Shown in pieces: positions 27,699-36,139 of a stretch of DNA of 64,000 bases. The stretch is from Legionella maioricensis. GTDB lineage: Bacteria; Pseudomonadota; Gammaproteobacteria; Legionellales; Legionellaceae. The stretch's first letter is position 1; every line of letters starts with the position of its first letter. Both the position numbers and the translations under genes were made by a program. The DNA lies in NCBI RefSeq assembly GCF_023618015.1, contig NZ_JAJKBJ010000001.1, positions 62,001-126,000 of the forward strand, written 5' to 3'. The notes beneath the pieces are model-generated. The model was not told the DNA's origin. It made no database searches and saw nothing but the letters and a program-made list of their open reading frames with translations.

Positions 27699-29948
27699 AT
27701 GAGAGATCCTATAAGGGTATCAGCAGAAATGAAAGGTAAACAATCTATAGAAGGCTCCAGGAATAACCCTAATACTGGTCAGTATCATTTCGGGCAACAA
27801 GCAGAGACTCGCACTCAATTGTTCGAATTAGATGATTTAGAAAATAGTGCATTTCTTGGGCTACCAGAAGAACTCCAACTCCAGATCTTAACTCAATTAT
27901 CCTTAACTGATTTATTGATAGTGAAACAAACTTCGAAGGCATTAATGCGATTAAGCGATATTGCCATTGCTGATATTACTAAGCCGCAAAACATCATTAA
28001 GTATCTTAGTCAAGCCAGCGGTATTGAGGGTAATCAATTTATTACTGTTTATCAACAAACCCCCAGATATAAAGAATTAAAAACCAAAGTTGCAAATAAT
28101 GATAATTCATTGACTAATGAGGAAAAAATTTGCTATGCCATCGCACGTGACAGCAGCGAGTTACCAGCTGGCTTAGTTGATGCCATGGAGGCTTTGGATT
28201 TAGATAAGCAAACCCGTAATCATTTGGGGCTGATTGTTGAAGTTACCGAGACTCAGTCAAAAATGCCAGACAAGGTTCTTGAGCTGTTCGAGGCGAATCA
28301 TCCCCGGAATTTCGTTAACATTTTGACTGGTATTCAATTTAATGGAGCTAAACTGGTCGCTAGGAATTTATCTTATGCGCTGCTTGTCAATGCAAGGTTC
28401 AGTAACCCTTATACGAATACGGATATGTCCGACATTAATTTGCGAGGTGCTAACCTAACTCATGCCCGCTTAGAAAAGTGTTTATTACGGAATGCGGACT
28501 TAACTCATGCTAATTTAAACCATACCAATTTAAAGGGAGCTGATTTAACCAATGCCAAGCTTAGTGGGGCTAATTTGCGCAATGCGGATTTAACTCTTGC
28601 TCAACTGATTAATGTGGATCTTCGCAATGTTGACCTAAGTGATGTAAACCTCGAATGGACGTATTTAAAAAACGTACGCTTAGTACCTGTAGAAGCCTAT
28701 GAAAGTCCTGAAGCAATGAAACACTTTCTCGCCAGTTTTCAGACATCTATTGCGAGTCATAGTAAAGGCAGTCAGCGTAATCTACAAGAACAGTTATTAC
28801 ATGATGTGGCATCCCAGATTGCCAGCTCTAATACTATGACTAAAATGGCGAAAGAAGAACTACTTCAAACTGTACTAGCACAATACAATCCAAAAACGAT
28901 GCCTTCCAGCATCATTTTTTTTGAGAATCCCTGTCAGACCTTGTTGTATGGTAAGCCCAAGAAAGAAGAAATTGTGGAACATCCGCTTAAAAATGAGTTC
29001 TTAAAGTTGATCAATAGTATTCTGGATGATTTTGATTCTCCAGTTGCTGCTATTCCCGCCAGGCGAAACCGGCGTAGAGGTAACGTTAAGCCTGAACGAA
29101 CTCTAAACCATCTAGTGTTAGATAATATAAAAGCGATTAATGAATGTCTTGCCAAAGATCCAAGTTTAACTTCCAGCTCAAAAATCTGCCAGGCTTTTGG
29201 TATAAGTGCATCCACCTGGCATCTCATATTTCACCTGAATAATTCTCCACTGAGTGAGCCCGAGCAGTACCCTGCGATTGATTATCCTTACGTGGCCCCC
29301 TCCGAAGGTGATGCTAAAAAACATTATGCCAGTGAAGTATTTAATGGCGCCTTATTTGATGTAAAAAGTCTACAACAAATCAAAAGAGAGGAACTTGATG
29401 ATTACTTATATGGTGATGAAGATTTTGCCGTTATCGTCCAATATGGTAACCATACTGTAAAACTGGGAGACCTGTTAATTACTTATGAGCCGAATGGTCC
29501 AGGTAGCATGTCCTTGTTAGTACAAGCCATTGATTTCGAAAACAAACAATTAAAGCCTTATTTTAATTTTGACTTTCAAGCTAAGGTTTCTCTTATGCCT
29601 GAGATTTATATTCCCGTGATGCTCTTTAGCAAATATTCTGTACCTAATCCAAATACAAAACCTTGCCACTTACGTGAAATTGAAGCCGGTTATGCTATGA
29701 AACAAAGGATTATTGAGCGAGTGTTTGCAACTCAGAAGGGCCCTCTTCCGCAATTAGCTACAACTCAGCAAACAATTGAGGAAGAAGCGCTTTCTGGTGA
29801 AAAAGAAGCTGATAATAAAGCATTAGTTGGATATAATCGATATACACTTCATGGAAAAAAGCAACCGAAGACTCCTTCTTCCGAAGCGGCATCGACCGAT
29901 CCCGAAAAGCGTAATGAGAGTGTGAAATCTCCTAAGCGCTCAAATTAG
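27699..29948 (+). CDS. F-box and pentapeptide-repeat protein, putative Dot/Icm effector
   Basis: This protein of 749 residues has an N-terminal F-box (about 54-86; LPEELQLQILTQLSLTDLL then KQTSKALMRLS), a eukaryotic motif that binds SKP1 and recruits SCF ubiquitin ligases. A pentapeptide-repeat helix follows (about 213-327; units such as GANLT, NADLT, GADLT, SGANL), usually a protein-binding scaffold. The C-terminal 400 residues are unrecognised, with a basic segment PARRNRRRGN and a hydrophilic Ser/Pro/Lys tail. No signal peptide is present. The ATG at 27699 has AAGGGA 7 nt upstream and is preferred over in-frame TTG 27651 or ATG 27678. A PmrA-like box precedes it and a terminator follows. 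An effector that redirects host ubiquitination is the natural inference, unproven. Confidence 0.85.
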   Translation: MRDPIRVSAEMKGKQSIEGSRNNPNTGQYHFGQQAETRTQLFELDDLENSAFLGLPEELQLQILTQLSLTDLLIVKQTSKALMRLSDIAIADITKPQNIIKYLSQASGIEGNQFITVYQQTPRYKELKTKVANNDNSLTNEEKICYAIARDSSELPAGLVDAMEALDLDKQTRNHLGLIVEVTETQSKMPDKVLELFEANHPRNFVNILTGIQFNGAKLVARNLSYALLVNARFSNPYTNTDMSDINLRGANLTHARLEKCLLRNADLTHANLNHTNLKGADLTNAKLSGANLRNADLTLAQLINVDLRNVDLSDVNLEWTYLKNVRLVPVEAYESPEAMKHFLASFQTSIASHSKGSQRNLQEQLLHDVASQIASSNTMTKMAKEELLQTVLAQYNPKTMPSSIIFFENPCQTLLYGKPKKEEIVEHPLKNEFLKLINSILDDFDSPVAAIPARRNRRRGNVKPERTLNHLVLDNIKAINECLAKDPSLTSSSKICQAFGISASTWHLIFHLNNSPLSEPEQYPAIDYPYVAPSEGDAKKHYASEVFNGALFDVKSLQQIKREELDDYLYGDEDFAVIVQYGNHTVKLGDLLITYEPNGPGSMSLLVQAIDFENKQLKPYFNFDFQAKVSLMPEIYIPVMLFSKYSVPNPNTKPCHLREIEAGYAMKQRIIERVFATQKGPLPQLATTQQTIEEEALSGEKEADNKALVGYNRYTLHGKKQPKTPSSEAASTDPEKRNESVKSPKRSN

Positions 29949-29964
29949 ATTTATTATATTGGCC

Positions 29965-30001
29965 GTCATTCCACATTGGCTGGAATGACAGTTCTTTTTT
30001 A
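29965..30001 (+). terminator. Rho-independent terminator after the F-box gene
   Basis: GTCATTCCA (29965-29973) pairs with TGGAATGAC (29981-29989) around a 7-nt loop, followed by AGTTCTTTTTT. It lies 17 bp past the stop codon. Confidence 0.88.
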
Positions 30002-30087
30002 ATGATACTCAAAGCTAAAAAGGAATCAGGATCACTGAATACCGCGATGAGTTAATTAGAAATGTGCCTTTTATTTCAGAAATTCCG

Positions 30088-30876
30088 TTACAACTCTCCA
30101 AATGTCATCTTAATCCTTGTATATGCACAGTGAAAGCCTGCTTTTTGAATATTCAGATCAGAGATAGTACCTGGTTCAGTAGTCACGGTTGCTAATGCCA
30201 GATCATGCTGTTTGGCAAAATTTAAGCGCGTGAACAACAGTTTTTTTTGCAACCCCCTCCCTCTGTAAGCAGGCATGGTACTGGTAACGCCTAAATCGCA
30301 GACATCACCATGCATGGCAATGGTCGCCCCGGCAACTATCTTATCTTGGTCAAAAGCAGCAAAGGCTTTAATACCTTTTGCCCGAGCATAATGAGAAAAT
30401 TGTTCCTGGGCTTCAGGGTAACCAAAACCTGAAGCCACCCTTTTTGCCCACTCACCCAATTCATGTTGTTGTACTTCTCTTATAAGGAAGTCCTCTTCAA
30501 AATTACCCATTATCTTATAGTTTTTTAAATCCAGGGCCGACACATTACTTAATTCGGTAACACCATAACCTCGTTGATTTAAAAACACGGCTAAATCATT
30601 TCCTGCAAAGGGACATAACTCAATATCAATACGTGAATGTCCTAATGATTTATAAAATTGTTCTATAGTTTCAATTTCGGCTTTAAACTGTTTCGATTTA
30701 GTGGCAAACCCCCACCCTACTACCTGTGATAAAAAAGAGTCAAAACCGGAGAAGCAGGCAGCCCCCTCATTAATTTCAAGTATCCTGCCCTGAGCGTATT
30801 GTTTCGTAACCTCAATATGACTTTGCTTAATACACCCCTCCATTCGCGCTGCCAAATCTTTAGTAATATACATCAT
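30088..30876 (-). CDS. GNAT family N-acetyltransferase
   Basis: This soluble protein of 262 residues should transfer an acetyl group from acetyl-CoA to an unknown amine. The C-terminal half carries the acetyl-CoA binding motif A: DLGVTSTMPAYRGRGLQKKLL (V-x-P..RGRGLQ..L), followed by ATVTTEPGTISDLNIQKAGF, in which the asparagine and 'kaGF' are typical of motif B. The N-terminal half may be a diverged second GNAT-like fold. It begins 9 bp after pyrD with tandem ATG codons and is probably cotranscribed with it. The substrate is unknown. Confidence 0.82.
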   Translation of the reverse strand: MMYITKDLAARMEGCIKQSHIEVTKQYAQGRILEINEGAACFSGFDSFLSQVVGWGFATKSKQFKAEIETIEQFYKSLGHSRIDIELCPFAGNDLAVFLNQRGYGVTELSNVSALDLKNYKIMGNFEEDFLIREVQQHELGEWAKRVASGFGYPEAQEQFSHYARAKGIKAFAAFDQDKIVAGATIAMHGDVCDLGVTSTMPAYRGRGLQKKLLFTRLNFAKQHDLALATVTTEPGTISDLNIQKAGFHCAYTRIKMTFGEL

Positions 30877-30885
30877 CTTGTTCCA

Positions 30886-31887
30886 TTAAAGGCTCTTTAA
30901 TCCTGATACTATTCGCGAGACCAAACCCGGTCCCTGATATATCAAACCACTATACACCTGCACTAGTGATGCTCCCGCATTAAGCTTTTCCTGAGCACTG
31001 AGACTACTATCAATCCCCCCTACCCCGATTAAAGTAAGGTCATCTCCCACATATTGTTTTAACAGCCGTAGGCATTGGTTAGATAAGTCGGTTAAAGGTC
31101 TACCACTTAAACCGCCTTGCTCTTCAGCATGAGGCATTTTTTTAACCAACTCTCGCGAACAGGTGGTATTGGTAGCAATAATACCTTCCGCACCATGATG
31201 CAAAATAATCTCGGTCATTTGTTTTAACGTTTCATCAGTCTCATCCGGAGATACTTTAACTACCAATGGCACATGACGTTGGAATTGATCGGATAATTTA
31301 ATTTGTTCGACCTGCAATTGAGATAATAAATCAGCAAAATACTCCCCTTGTTGTAGCTGGCGTAAATCTGGAGTATTAGGTGAAGAAATATTAATGGTGA
31401 TGTAGGATGCATGCTCATATACTTTACGTAAACAATAAAGATAATCGTCAGCTGCCTTATTCAAAGCAGTATCTTTATTTTTTCCAATATTGATCCCTAA
31501 TATTCCCTTATAGTTTGCCTTCTTTACATGAGTTATCAGAGCATCTACGCCCTGATTGTTAAAACCCATTCGGTTAATTATTGCTTGAGCCTCAGGTAAG
31601 CGAAATAAACGGGGTTTAGGGTTACCCTCTTGCGGCCTGGGTGTTACCGTGCCTAATTCAATGGAAGAAAATCCTATTTTTGCCAATCCATCGAGGTACT
31701 CTCCATTTTTATCCAGACCAGCCGCTAAACCTACAGGATGAGGAAAATCCAATCCCATTGCTTTAACAGGCCTCCCTTGTGGTTTTCTAAAGTAAACTTG
31801 AGGCAGATAAGACAAAGCTGATAAAGCAAAATCGTGGGCTCTCTCTGCTTCCAATCTAAAAAGCAAAGGACGTAACAATGAATACAT
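30886..31887 (-). CDS. pyrD: Dihydroorotate dehydrogenase (quinone), class 2
   Basis: This membrane-associated FMN enzyme oxidises dihydroorotate to orotate in de novo pyrimidine synthesis, passing electrons to quinone. The 333-residue length and N-terminal amphipathic helix ([18 protein letters not shown]) are typical of class 2. Family motifs are [39 protein letters not shown] (with the class 2 catalytic serine context), [13 protein letters not shown] and the FMN phosphate site IGVGGIDS. It precedes a GNAT gene in an apparent two-gene operon. Confidence 0.97.
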   Translation of the reverse strand: MYSLLRPLLFRLEAERAHDFALSALSYLPQVYFRKPQGRPVKAMGLDFPHPVGLAAGLDKNGEYLDGLAKIGFSSIELGTVTPRPQEGNPKPRLFRLPEAQAIINRMGFNNQGVDALITHVKKANYKGILGINIGKNKDTALNKAADDYLYCLRKVYEHASYITINISSPNTPDLRQLQQGEYFADLLSQLQVEQIKLSDQFQRHVPLVVKVSPDETDETLKQMTEIILHHGAEGIIATNTTCSRELVKKMPHAEEQGGLSGRPLTDLSNQCLRLLKQYVGDDLTLIGVGGIDSSLSAQEKLNAGASLVQVYSGLIYQGPGLVSRIVSGLKSL

Positions 31888-32093
31888 AAACTACTCCGCA
31901 ACTGAATTTATTGACGTGATATAGATTTGGAAGATGGTTTCTTTAAGGTTTTAATGAATAGGGAAAGAGATTTTATCTGATGTTAAATAAAAATCCTACT
32001 GATGTAAGAAGATACTTTCTGTCATATTTCAAACAAGTGGGGAGTCGCTCTGGAACAAACCGAAAGATACCAAGTCCCCACGAATTCTAAAAA

Positions 32094-32777
32094 CTAAATA
32101 AGACACTCTTGTGCCCATACTCTAAGCATGGCATTACCCGTTTTATGTAAGTGAAAAGCCACTTCTCTGACTTCTACCCCATAATTTTCCTGCTGCAGCC
32201 CCAACAATACAGGTCCAAGAAACTCGGATGTATTTCCTTCTCTATCAATCAAGGGGAAAATTCTGACCTCTTTTGCAACTCGGGCCAACTCACGAATAAC
32301 TTCCAAATGGAACGCTACAGTCTGGTCGTCCAGATCAGCAAATAAATAATGCGAACTTAGAGCAAAATCAAAAGAAAAATCGGCAAAGGGCAAATGATAA
32401 TCAGCAACGCCAAGATATCTTCCTTGAGCTTTTCCGGCAGTATAATCTGCAAAAAATTGCTTCATACCCTCTTTTCTTTCTGCTACCAGATTTTCATAAC
32501 TACCACTGCGGGTAAAATCAAATCGCTCCTGTTCTTTTTTTACCTGTTCAGCCATATCAGCAAAAATCATTATGGCTTTAGAAGACAAGGTATCTTTATC
32601 CAATACAAAGAAAGGATCACAACTGACTACCTTATGATCTTTTTGGGTTTGCTGGTAATTAACCGCGCTAGGTCCACAGCCATATTCTAAAATATTGGAA
32701 TTCATCTCATCTTGAGATAAATCAAACATTTCACGATATTCCTCTACACCGTGCCCCCAGAGTACCAGTTTACGCAT
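32094..32777 (-). CDS. Class I SAM-dependent methyltransferase-like protein
   Basis: This soluble protein of 227 residues has a Rossmann-type SAM site visible as NILEYGCGPSAVNYQQ (motif I, E-x-G-x-G). VSCDPFFV follows (an acidic residue at the end of strand 2), then DYHLPFADFSFDFALSSHYL (motif IV region) and EVIRELARVAKEVRIFPL (motif VI). The substrate cannot be inferred. The frame opens with a TTG, but AGGAG at 32786-32790 is 8 nt before the ATG at 32777, which is preferred. It is monocistronic, transcribed away from the leucine-degradation operon. Confidence 0.78.
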   Translation of the reverse strand: MRKLVLWGHGVEEYREMFDLSQDEMNSNILEYGCGPSAVNYQQTQKDHKVVSCDPFFVLDKDTLSSKAIMIFADMAEQVKKEQERFDFTRSGSYENLVAERKEGMKQFFADYTAGKAQGRYLGVADYHLPFADFSFDFALSSHYLFADLDDQTVAFHLEVIRELARVAKEVRIFPLIDREGNTSEFLGPVLLGLQQENYGVEVREVAFHLHKTGNAMLRVWAQECLI

Positions 32778-32974
32778 GAGCAACTCTCCTTATATATAAA
32801 CCTGATTTCACTGTTAAATCGATTACCAATCACAACCGCAGTGAATCCAGGATAGCACCAACAGCAATCCATAAGGATTAAGCTTTTGACCTTAGATTAG
32901 GTGATTTTTTAAATCAGGTAAAGGATCATTATTAAAAATAGAAACATCAAGATAGAACCAAACGTAAGTCGTCA

Positions 32975-33028
32975 GGATATGGCACTCTTTGAGAACCAGA
33001 TTAAAAAACAGTCGTCATCGACAAAATG
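32975..33028. repeat. Truncated family B repeat
   Basis: GATATGGCACTCTTTGAGAA followed by AAAAAACAGTCGTCAT aligns closely with 49161-49204 (CATATGTCACTATTTTGAAA then AAAAAACAGTCGTCAT), the left half of a complete element. The right half is absent here. Confidence 0.6.
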
Positions 33029-33125
33029 CATACTCGTGAACGGTTAATGAAGCAAAATCGAAAGATAAAACTCACGAAAAAGCACTATGAGCCGCAGGTA
33101 CATAAGCATTCTTCAACAACGAAAA

Positions 33126-33252
33126 CCAAACTGCCAGGGGAAGAGCCAAGGTCGAACAAAAAAGCCTCCCGAAAAAGCGCGGTGTACACCAGGTACATGA
33201 GCATTTTGCGGGAGGCTTTTTCTTGCGAGATTGGCCTTCAATGGCAGTTTGG
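33126..33252. repeat. Nested inverted repeat upstream of liuA
   Basis: Outer arms CCAAACTGCCA (33126-33136) and TGGCAGTTTGG (33242-33252) enclose inner arms AAAAAGCCTCCCG (33159-33171) and CGGGAGGCTTTTT (33209-33221). The inner loop contains the palindrome GGTGTACACC. A 36-bp segment of the loop (from CGAAAAAGC to AGCATTTT) is a diverged direct repeat of 33075-33112. The inner hairpin ends in a T-run and could act as a terminator on the plus strand. Confidence 0.75.
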
Positions 33253-33254
33253 GG

Positions 33255-33282
33255 TTGCAAGTTTAATTCGATTGGGTATAGT
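33255..33282 (+). promoter_or_regulatory. Probable sigma-70-type promoter of the leucine-degradation operon
   Basis: TTGCAA (33255-33260) and TATAGT (33277-33282) are spaced by 16 bp, with the liuA start 38 bp after the -10 hexamer. The promoter abuts the inverted repeat ending at 33252. Confidence 0.5.
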
Positions 33283-33319
33283 CTAACGTTATTTATCAAT
33301 AAGTAACAGGAAGTCATCC

Positions 33320-34480
33320 ATGCACTCAGGGTTACACTATCAATTAGGCGAAACATACGACATGTTAAGAGACAGTGTCTATCAGTTTGCCCAAGCAGAA
33401 ATCGCGCCTATTGCAGCTCAAATCGATGAGAAGAATGCCTTTCCTAATCACCTGTGGCAAAAATTAGGGGATATGGGATTACTGGGTATTACGGTCAGCG
33501 AAGAATATGGCGGCGCTAACATGGGCTACTTGGCTCATGCAATAGCTATGGAAGAAATATCCAGAGCGTCTGCTTCCGTAGGTTTAAGTTATGGAGCACA
33601 TTCCAATTTATGTGTTAATCAAATTTATTTAAATGGTACCAGTTCGCAAAAACAGAAATATTTGCCTAAACTTATTAGTGGAGCCTATATTGGCGCTCTG
33701 GCAATGAGTGAATCTAATTCAGGATCTGATGTAGTCAGCATGCAATTGCAAGCACGTCAATCAGGAAGCAAATACATTCTGAACGGCACTAAAATGTGGA
33801 TCACTAATGGTCCAGATGCTGATGTATTGGTAGTTTATGCTAAAACGGATAAGCACGCTGCAAGTAAAGGTATTACCGCTTTTCTTATTGAAAAAGGAAT
33901 GGCTGGATTCAGAACAGCTCAAAAGCTGGATAAATTGGGAATGCGTGGTTCAAATACGTGTGAATTAGTCTTTGAAGAGTGTGAAGTTCCAGAAGAAAAT
34001 ATACTGGGCGAAATAAATCGAGGCGCTAAAGTACTCATGAGCGGCCTTGACTACGAACGCACCATCCTCGCTGCAGGCCCTGTGGGTATCATGCAAGCCT
34101 GTATGGATCTTGTTTTACCCTATGTGCATGAGAGAAAACAATTTAACCAGCCTATAGGTGAATTTCAATTCATTCAGGGCAAATTAGCTGATATGTATAC
34201 GGAGATTAGTGCGTGTAGAGCCTATTTATATACCGTTGCTAAAGCCTGTGATCAGGGTATGGTCAGTCGCAAAGACGCAGCAGGAGTTATTTTATATACG
34301 GCTGAAAAAGCAACGCAAATGGCACTACAGGCAATACAAATATTGGGCGGTAATGGATATATTAATGAATATCCTGCCGGTCGATTGTTGCGGGATGCAA
34401 AACTGTATGAAATTGGAGCTGGCACTTCTGAAATCAGAAGAATGCTAATTGGACGTGAACTTTTTAAAGAAACAGCATAA
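33320..34480 (+). CDS. liuA: Isovaleryl-CoA dehydrogenase
   Basis: This FAD enzyme of 386 residues oxidises isovaleryl-CoA to 3-methylcrotonyl-CoA in leucine degradation. The acyl-CoA dehydrogenase signatures are present: [52 protein letters not shown] and the C-terminal [22 protein letters not shown]. The catalytic glutamate lies in [10 protein letters not shown] (helix G position), the site used by isovaleryl-CoA dehydrogenases rather than the usual C-terminal site, which supports the specific call. It is preceded by CAGGAAG and opens an eight-gene operon that includes all later leucine steps, so context and motifs agree. Confidence 0.93.
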   Translation: MHSGLHYQLGETYDMLRDSVYQFAQAEIAPIAAQIDEKNAFPNHLWQKLGDMGLLGITVSEEYGGANMGYLAHAIAMEEISRASASVGLSYGAHSNLCVNQIYLNGTSSQKQKYLPKLISGAYIGALAMSESNSGSDVVSMQLQARQSGSKYILNGTKMWITNGPDADVLVVYAKTDKHAASKGITAFLIEKGMAGFRTAQKLDKLGMRGSNTCELVFEECEVPEENILGEINRGAKVLMSGLDYERTILAAGPVGIMQACMDLVLPYVHERKQFNQPIGEFQFIQGKLADMYTEISACRAYLYTVAKACDQGMVSRKDAAGVILYTAEKATQMALQAIQILGGNGYINEYPAGRLLRDAKLYEIGAGTSEIRRMLIGRELFKETA

Positions 34481-34491
34481 GGAATAGGGAT

Positions 34492-35676
34492 ATGGAACAT
34501 AATGATATAGTAATCGTTGCGGCAAAAAGAACGCCTATGGGTGGAATGTTAGGAAGTTTATCTTCTCTTTCAGCCCCGGAATTAGGTGCTGTAGCACATC
34601 AAGCCGTATTATCCCAATCAGGAATGTCACCCGCAGAAATAGATGAAGTAATCAGCGGTTGTGTATTACAAGCTGGTATTGGTCAGGCAGCGGCCAGACA
34701 GGCTGCAATTAAAGCCGGCATCCCTAACTCTACAGGCGCTACAACCATTAATAAAATGTGTGGTTCTGGAATGAAAGCAGTCATGCTGGCTCATGACTTA
34801 ATTCTTGCAGGCTCCGCTAATGTCGTTTTGGCCAGTGGGATGGAAAGCATGAGTAATGCCCCCTACTTGTTAGCTAAAGCGCGCTCGGGCTATAGATTGG
34901 GCCATGGCGAATTAAAAGATCATATGTTCCTTGATGGACTTGAAGATGCCTACAACAGAGGGCAGCTAATGGGATGTTTTGCAGAAACTACGGCCAGTCA
35001 TTTTAAGTTCAGCAGAGAACAACAAGATGAATATGCTGTTCAATCGATGACTAAAGCACTTAAAGCGATGGAAAATGGCTCGTTCTCTGAAGAAATTGCT
35101 ACCGTAACATTCAATACTCGCAAAGGCGATGTTACTGTCAGTATGGATGAGGGGCCTGATGCAGCAAAACTGGCTAAAATAAGCCAGCTCAAACCTGCGT
35201 TTAAATCAGACGGAACAGTCACCGCAGCGAACTCCAGTTCTATTTCCGATGGAGCTGCCAGCTTAATAATAATGAGTGCAGCAAATGCGCAAAAACGTGG
35301 GGTAAAACCTTTAGCAAGAATCGTTGCTCATGCTAGCCATGCACAAGCTCCTGAATGGTTCACTACTGCTCCAGTTGATGCAATTCGCAAAGTGATGAAT
35401 AAAGCAGGCTGGAATCAAAATGATGTAGATCTCTTTGAAATTAATGAAGCTTTTGCGGTTGTTGCTATGGCAGCAATAACTCAGCTTGAATTAAATCCAG
35501 AACAGGTTAATATTCACGGTGGTGCTTGCGCATTAGGCCATCCCATAGGTGCTTCGGGTGCACGTATCCTGGTCACATTGATCCATGCATTAAAGCAGCA
35601 ACGTAAAAAACGCGGCGTCGCATCTTTATGTATAGGCGGCGGTGAAGCCACGGCTATGGCAATTGAATTGTTATAG
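34492..35676 (+). CDS. atoB: Acetyl-CoA acetyltransferase (thiolase)
   Basis: This biosynthetic-type thiolase of 394 residues interconverts acetoacetyl-CoA and two acetyl-CoA. Cys in INKMCGSGMKAV is the acylated nucleophile. NEAFAVVAMA, HGGACALGHPIGASGARI and the C-terminal CIGGGEATAMAIE supply the other catalytic His and Cys. Starting 11 bp after liuA, it provides the last step that turns the acetoacetate product of leucine breakdown into acetyl-CoA. The symbol follows function; phaA would be equally possible from sequence. Confidence 0.92.
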   Translation: MEHNDIVIVAAKRTPMGGMLGSLSSLSAPELGAVAHQAVLSQSGMSPAEIDEVISGCVLQAGIGQAAARQAAIKAGIPNSTGATTINKMCGSGMKAVMLAHDLILAGSANVVLASGMESMSNAPYLLAKARSGYRLGHGELKDHMFLDGLEDAYNRGQLMGCFAETTASHFKFSREQQDEYAVQSMTKALKAMENGSFSEEIATVTFNTRKGDVTVSMDEGPDAAKLAKISQLKPAFKSDGTVTAANSSSISDGAASLIIMSAANAQKRGVKPLARIVAHASHAQAPEWFTTAPVDAIRKVMNKAGWNQNDVDLFEINEAFAVVAMAAITQLELNPEQVNIHGGACALGHPIGASGARILVTLIHALKQQRKKRGVASLCIGGGEATAMAIELL

Positions 35677-35703
35677 ATTGAGGTAATAACTGAAGCATTA
35701 CCT

Positions 35704-35746
35704 GGCGTAATACGGGAATAAGGTTGTATCGCTCCCGTATTACGCT
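35704..35746. repeat. Short inverted repeat, family C, inside the liu operon
   Basis: Arms GCGTAATACGGGA (35705-35717) and TCCCGTATTACGC (35733-35745) are perfectly complementary over 13 bp with a 15-nt loop. It lies in the 138-bp gap between the thiolase and the small membrane protein and could stabilise or attenuate the transcript. It shares the CCCGTATTACGC word with 60841-60938. Confidence 0.75.
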
Positions 35747-35814
35747 TTGCTACATAAAGGCTATGGAAATAAGATAAAAAGGCGCGAACAATAAAATAAT
35801 AAGAAAGGATGTAC

Positions 35815-36129
35815 ATGTTAAGACACAGTCTCATTTACCTGTTACTCAGTATTTTGGTAGTAATTTTTGCGCGATACGCGCATCTTCTTATCGTTTATAT
35901 CGATATGTTTTTCACTTATGTCAATTACCACTTAACGCCTATTTTCAGCCAAACAGGCTGGGGACTTATCATTAGAAAAATTCTGGTTCTGATGCTAATG
36001 CCAATAGTCATCACTGGAATCCCTGCGCTTCTTTACAGGGTGATTAAAGGTCATGATATGCCCCATTTTATCGCTATTGTTTGGGTAATCTGGACTGTCA
36101 TCGTTTTGAGCGATATATTGATACGGTAA
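35815..36129 (+). CDS. Small integral membrane protein in the leucine operon
   Basis: This protein of 104 residues has three probable membrane helices (about 5-25, 42-66 and 78-100) and a short cytoplasmic loop, [11 protein letters not shown] do not recognise the family. The ATG at 35815 follows AAAGGA (35804-35809) by 5 nt; an ATG at 35809 lies within that site. The stop is 10 bp before liuB, so it is translated as part of the catabolic operon. It might help uptake of a branched-chain substrate or anchor an enzyme, but neither is shown. Confidence 0.75.
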   Translation: MLRHSLIYLLLSILVVIFARYAHLLIVYIDMFFTYVNYHLTPIFSQTGWGLIIRKILVLMLMPIVITGIPALLYRVIKGHDMPHFIAIVWVIWTVIVLSDILIR

Positions 36130-36139
36130 GGATACAAAA

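Larger units (their letters stand above)
32778..33319. other. Repeat-containing intergenic region upstream of liuA
   Basis: This 540-bp gap between divergent genes holds a truncated family B repeat (about 32975-33028), a nested inverted repeat with internal direct repeats (33076-33252), and the probable liuA promoter (33255-33282). A frame of 86 codons across the repeats lacks coding character. Confidence 0.65.

Noticed and set aside
33026-33286. 86-codon frame upstream of liuA
   Set aside because: It spans a nested inverted repeat and direct repeats; composition is unlike a protein and it would read through the probable liuA promoter.
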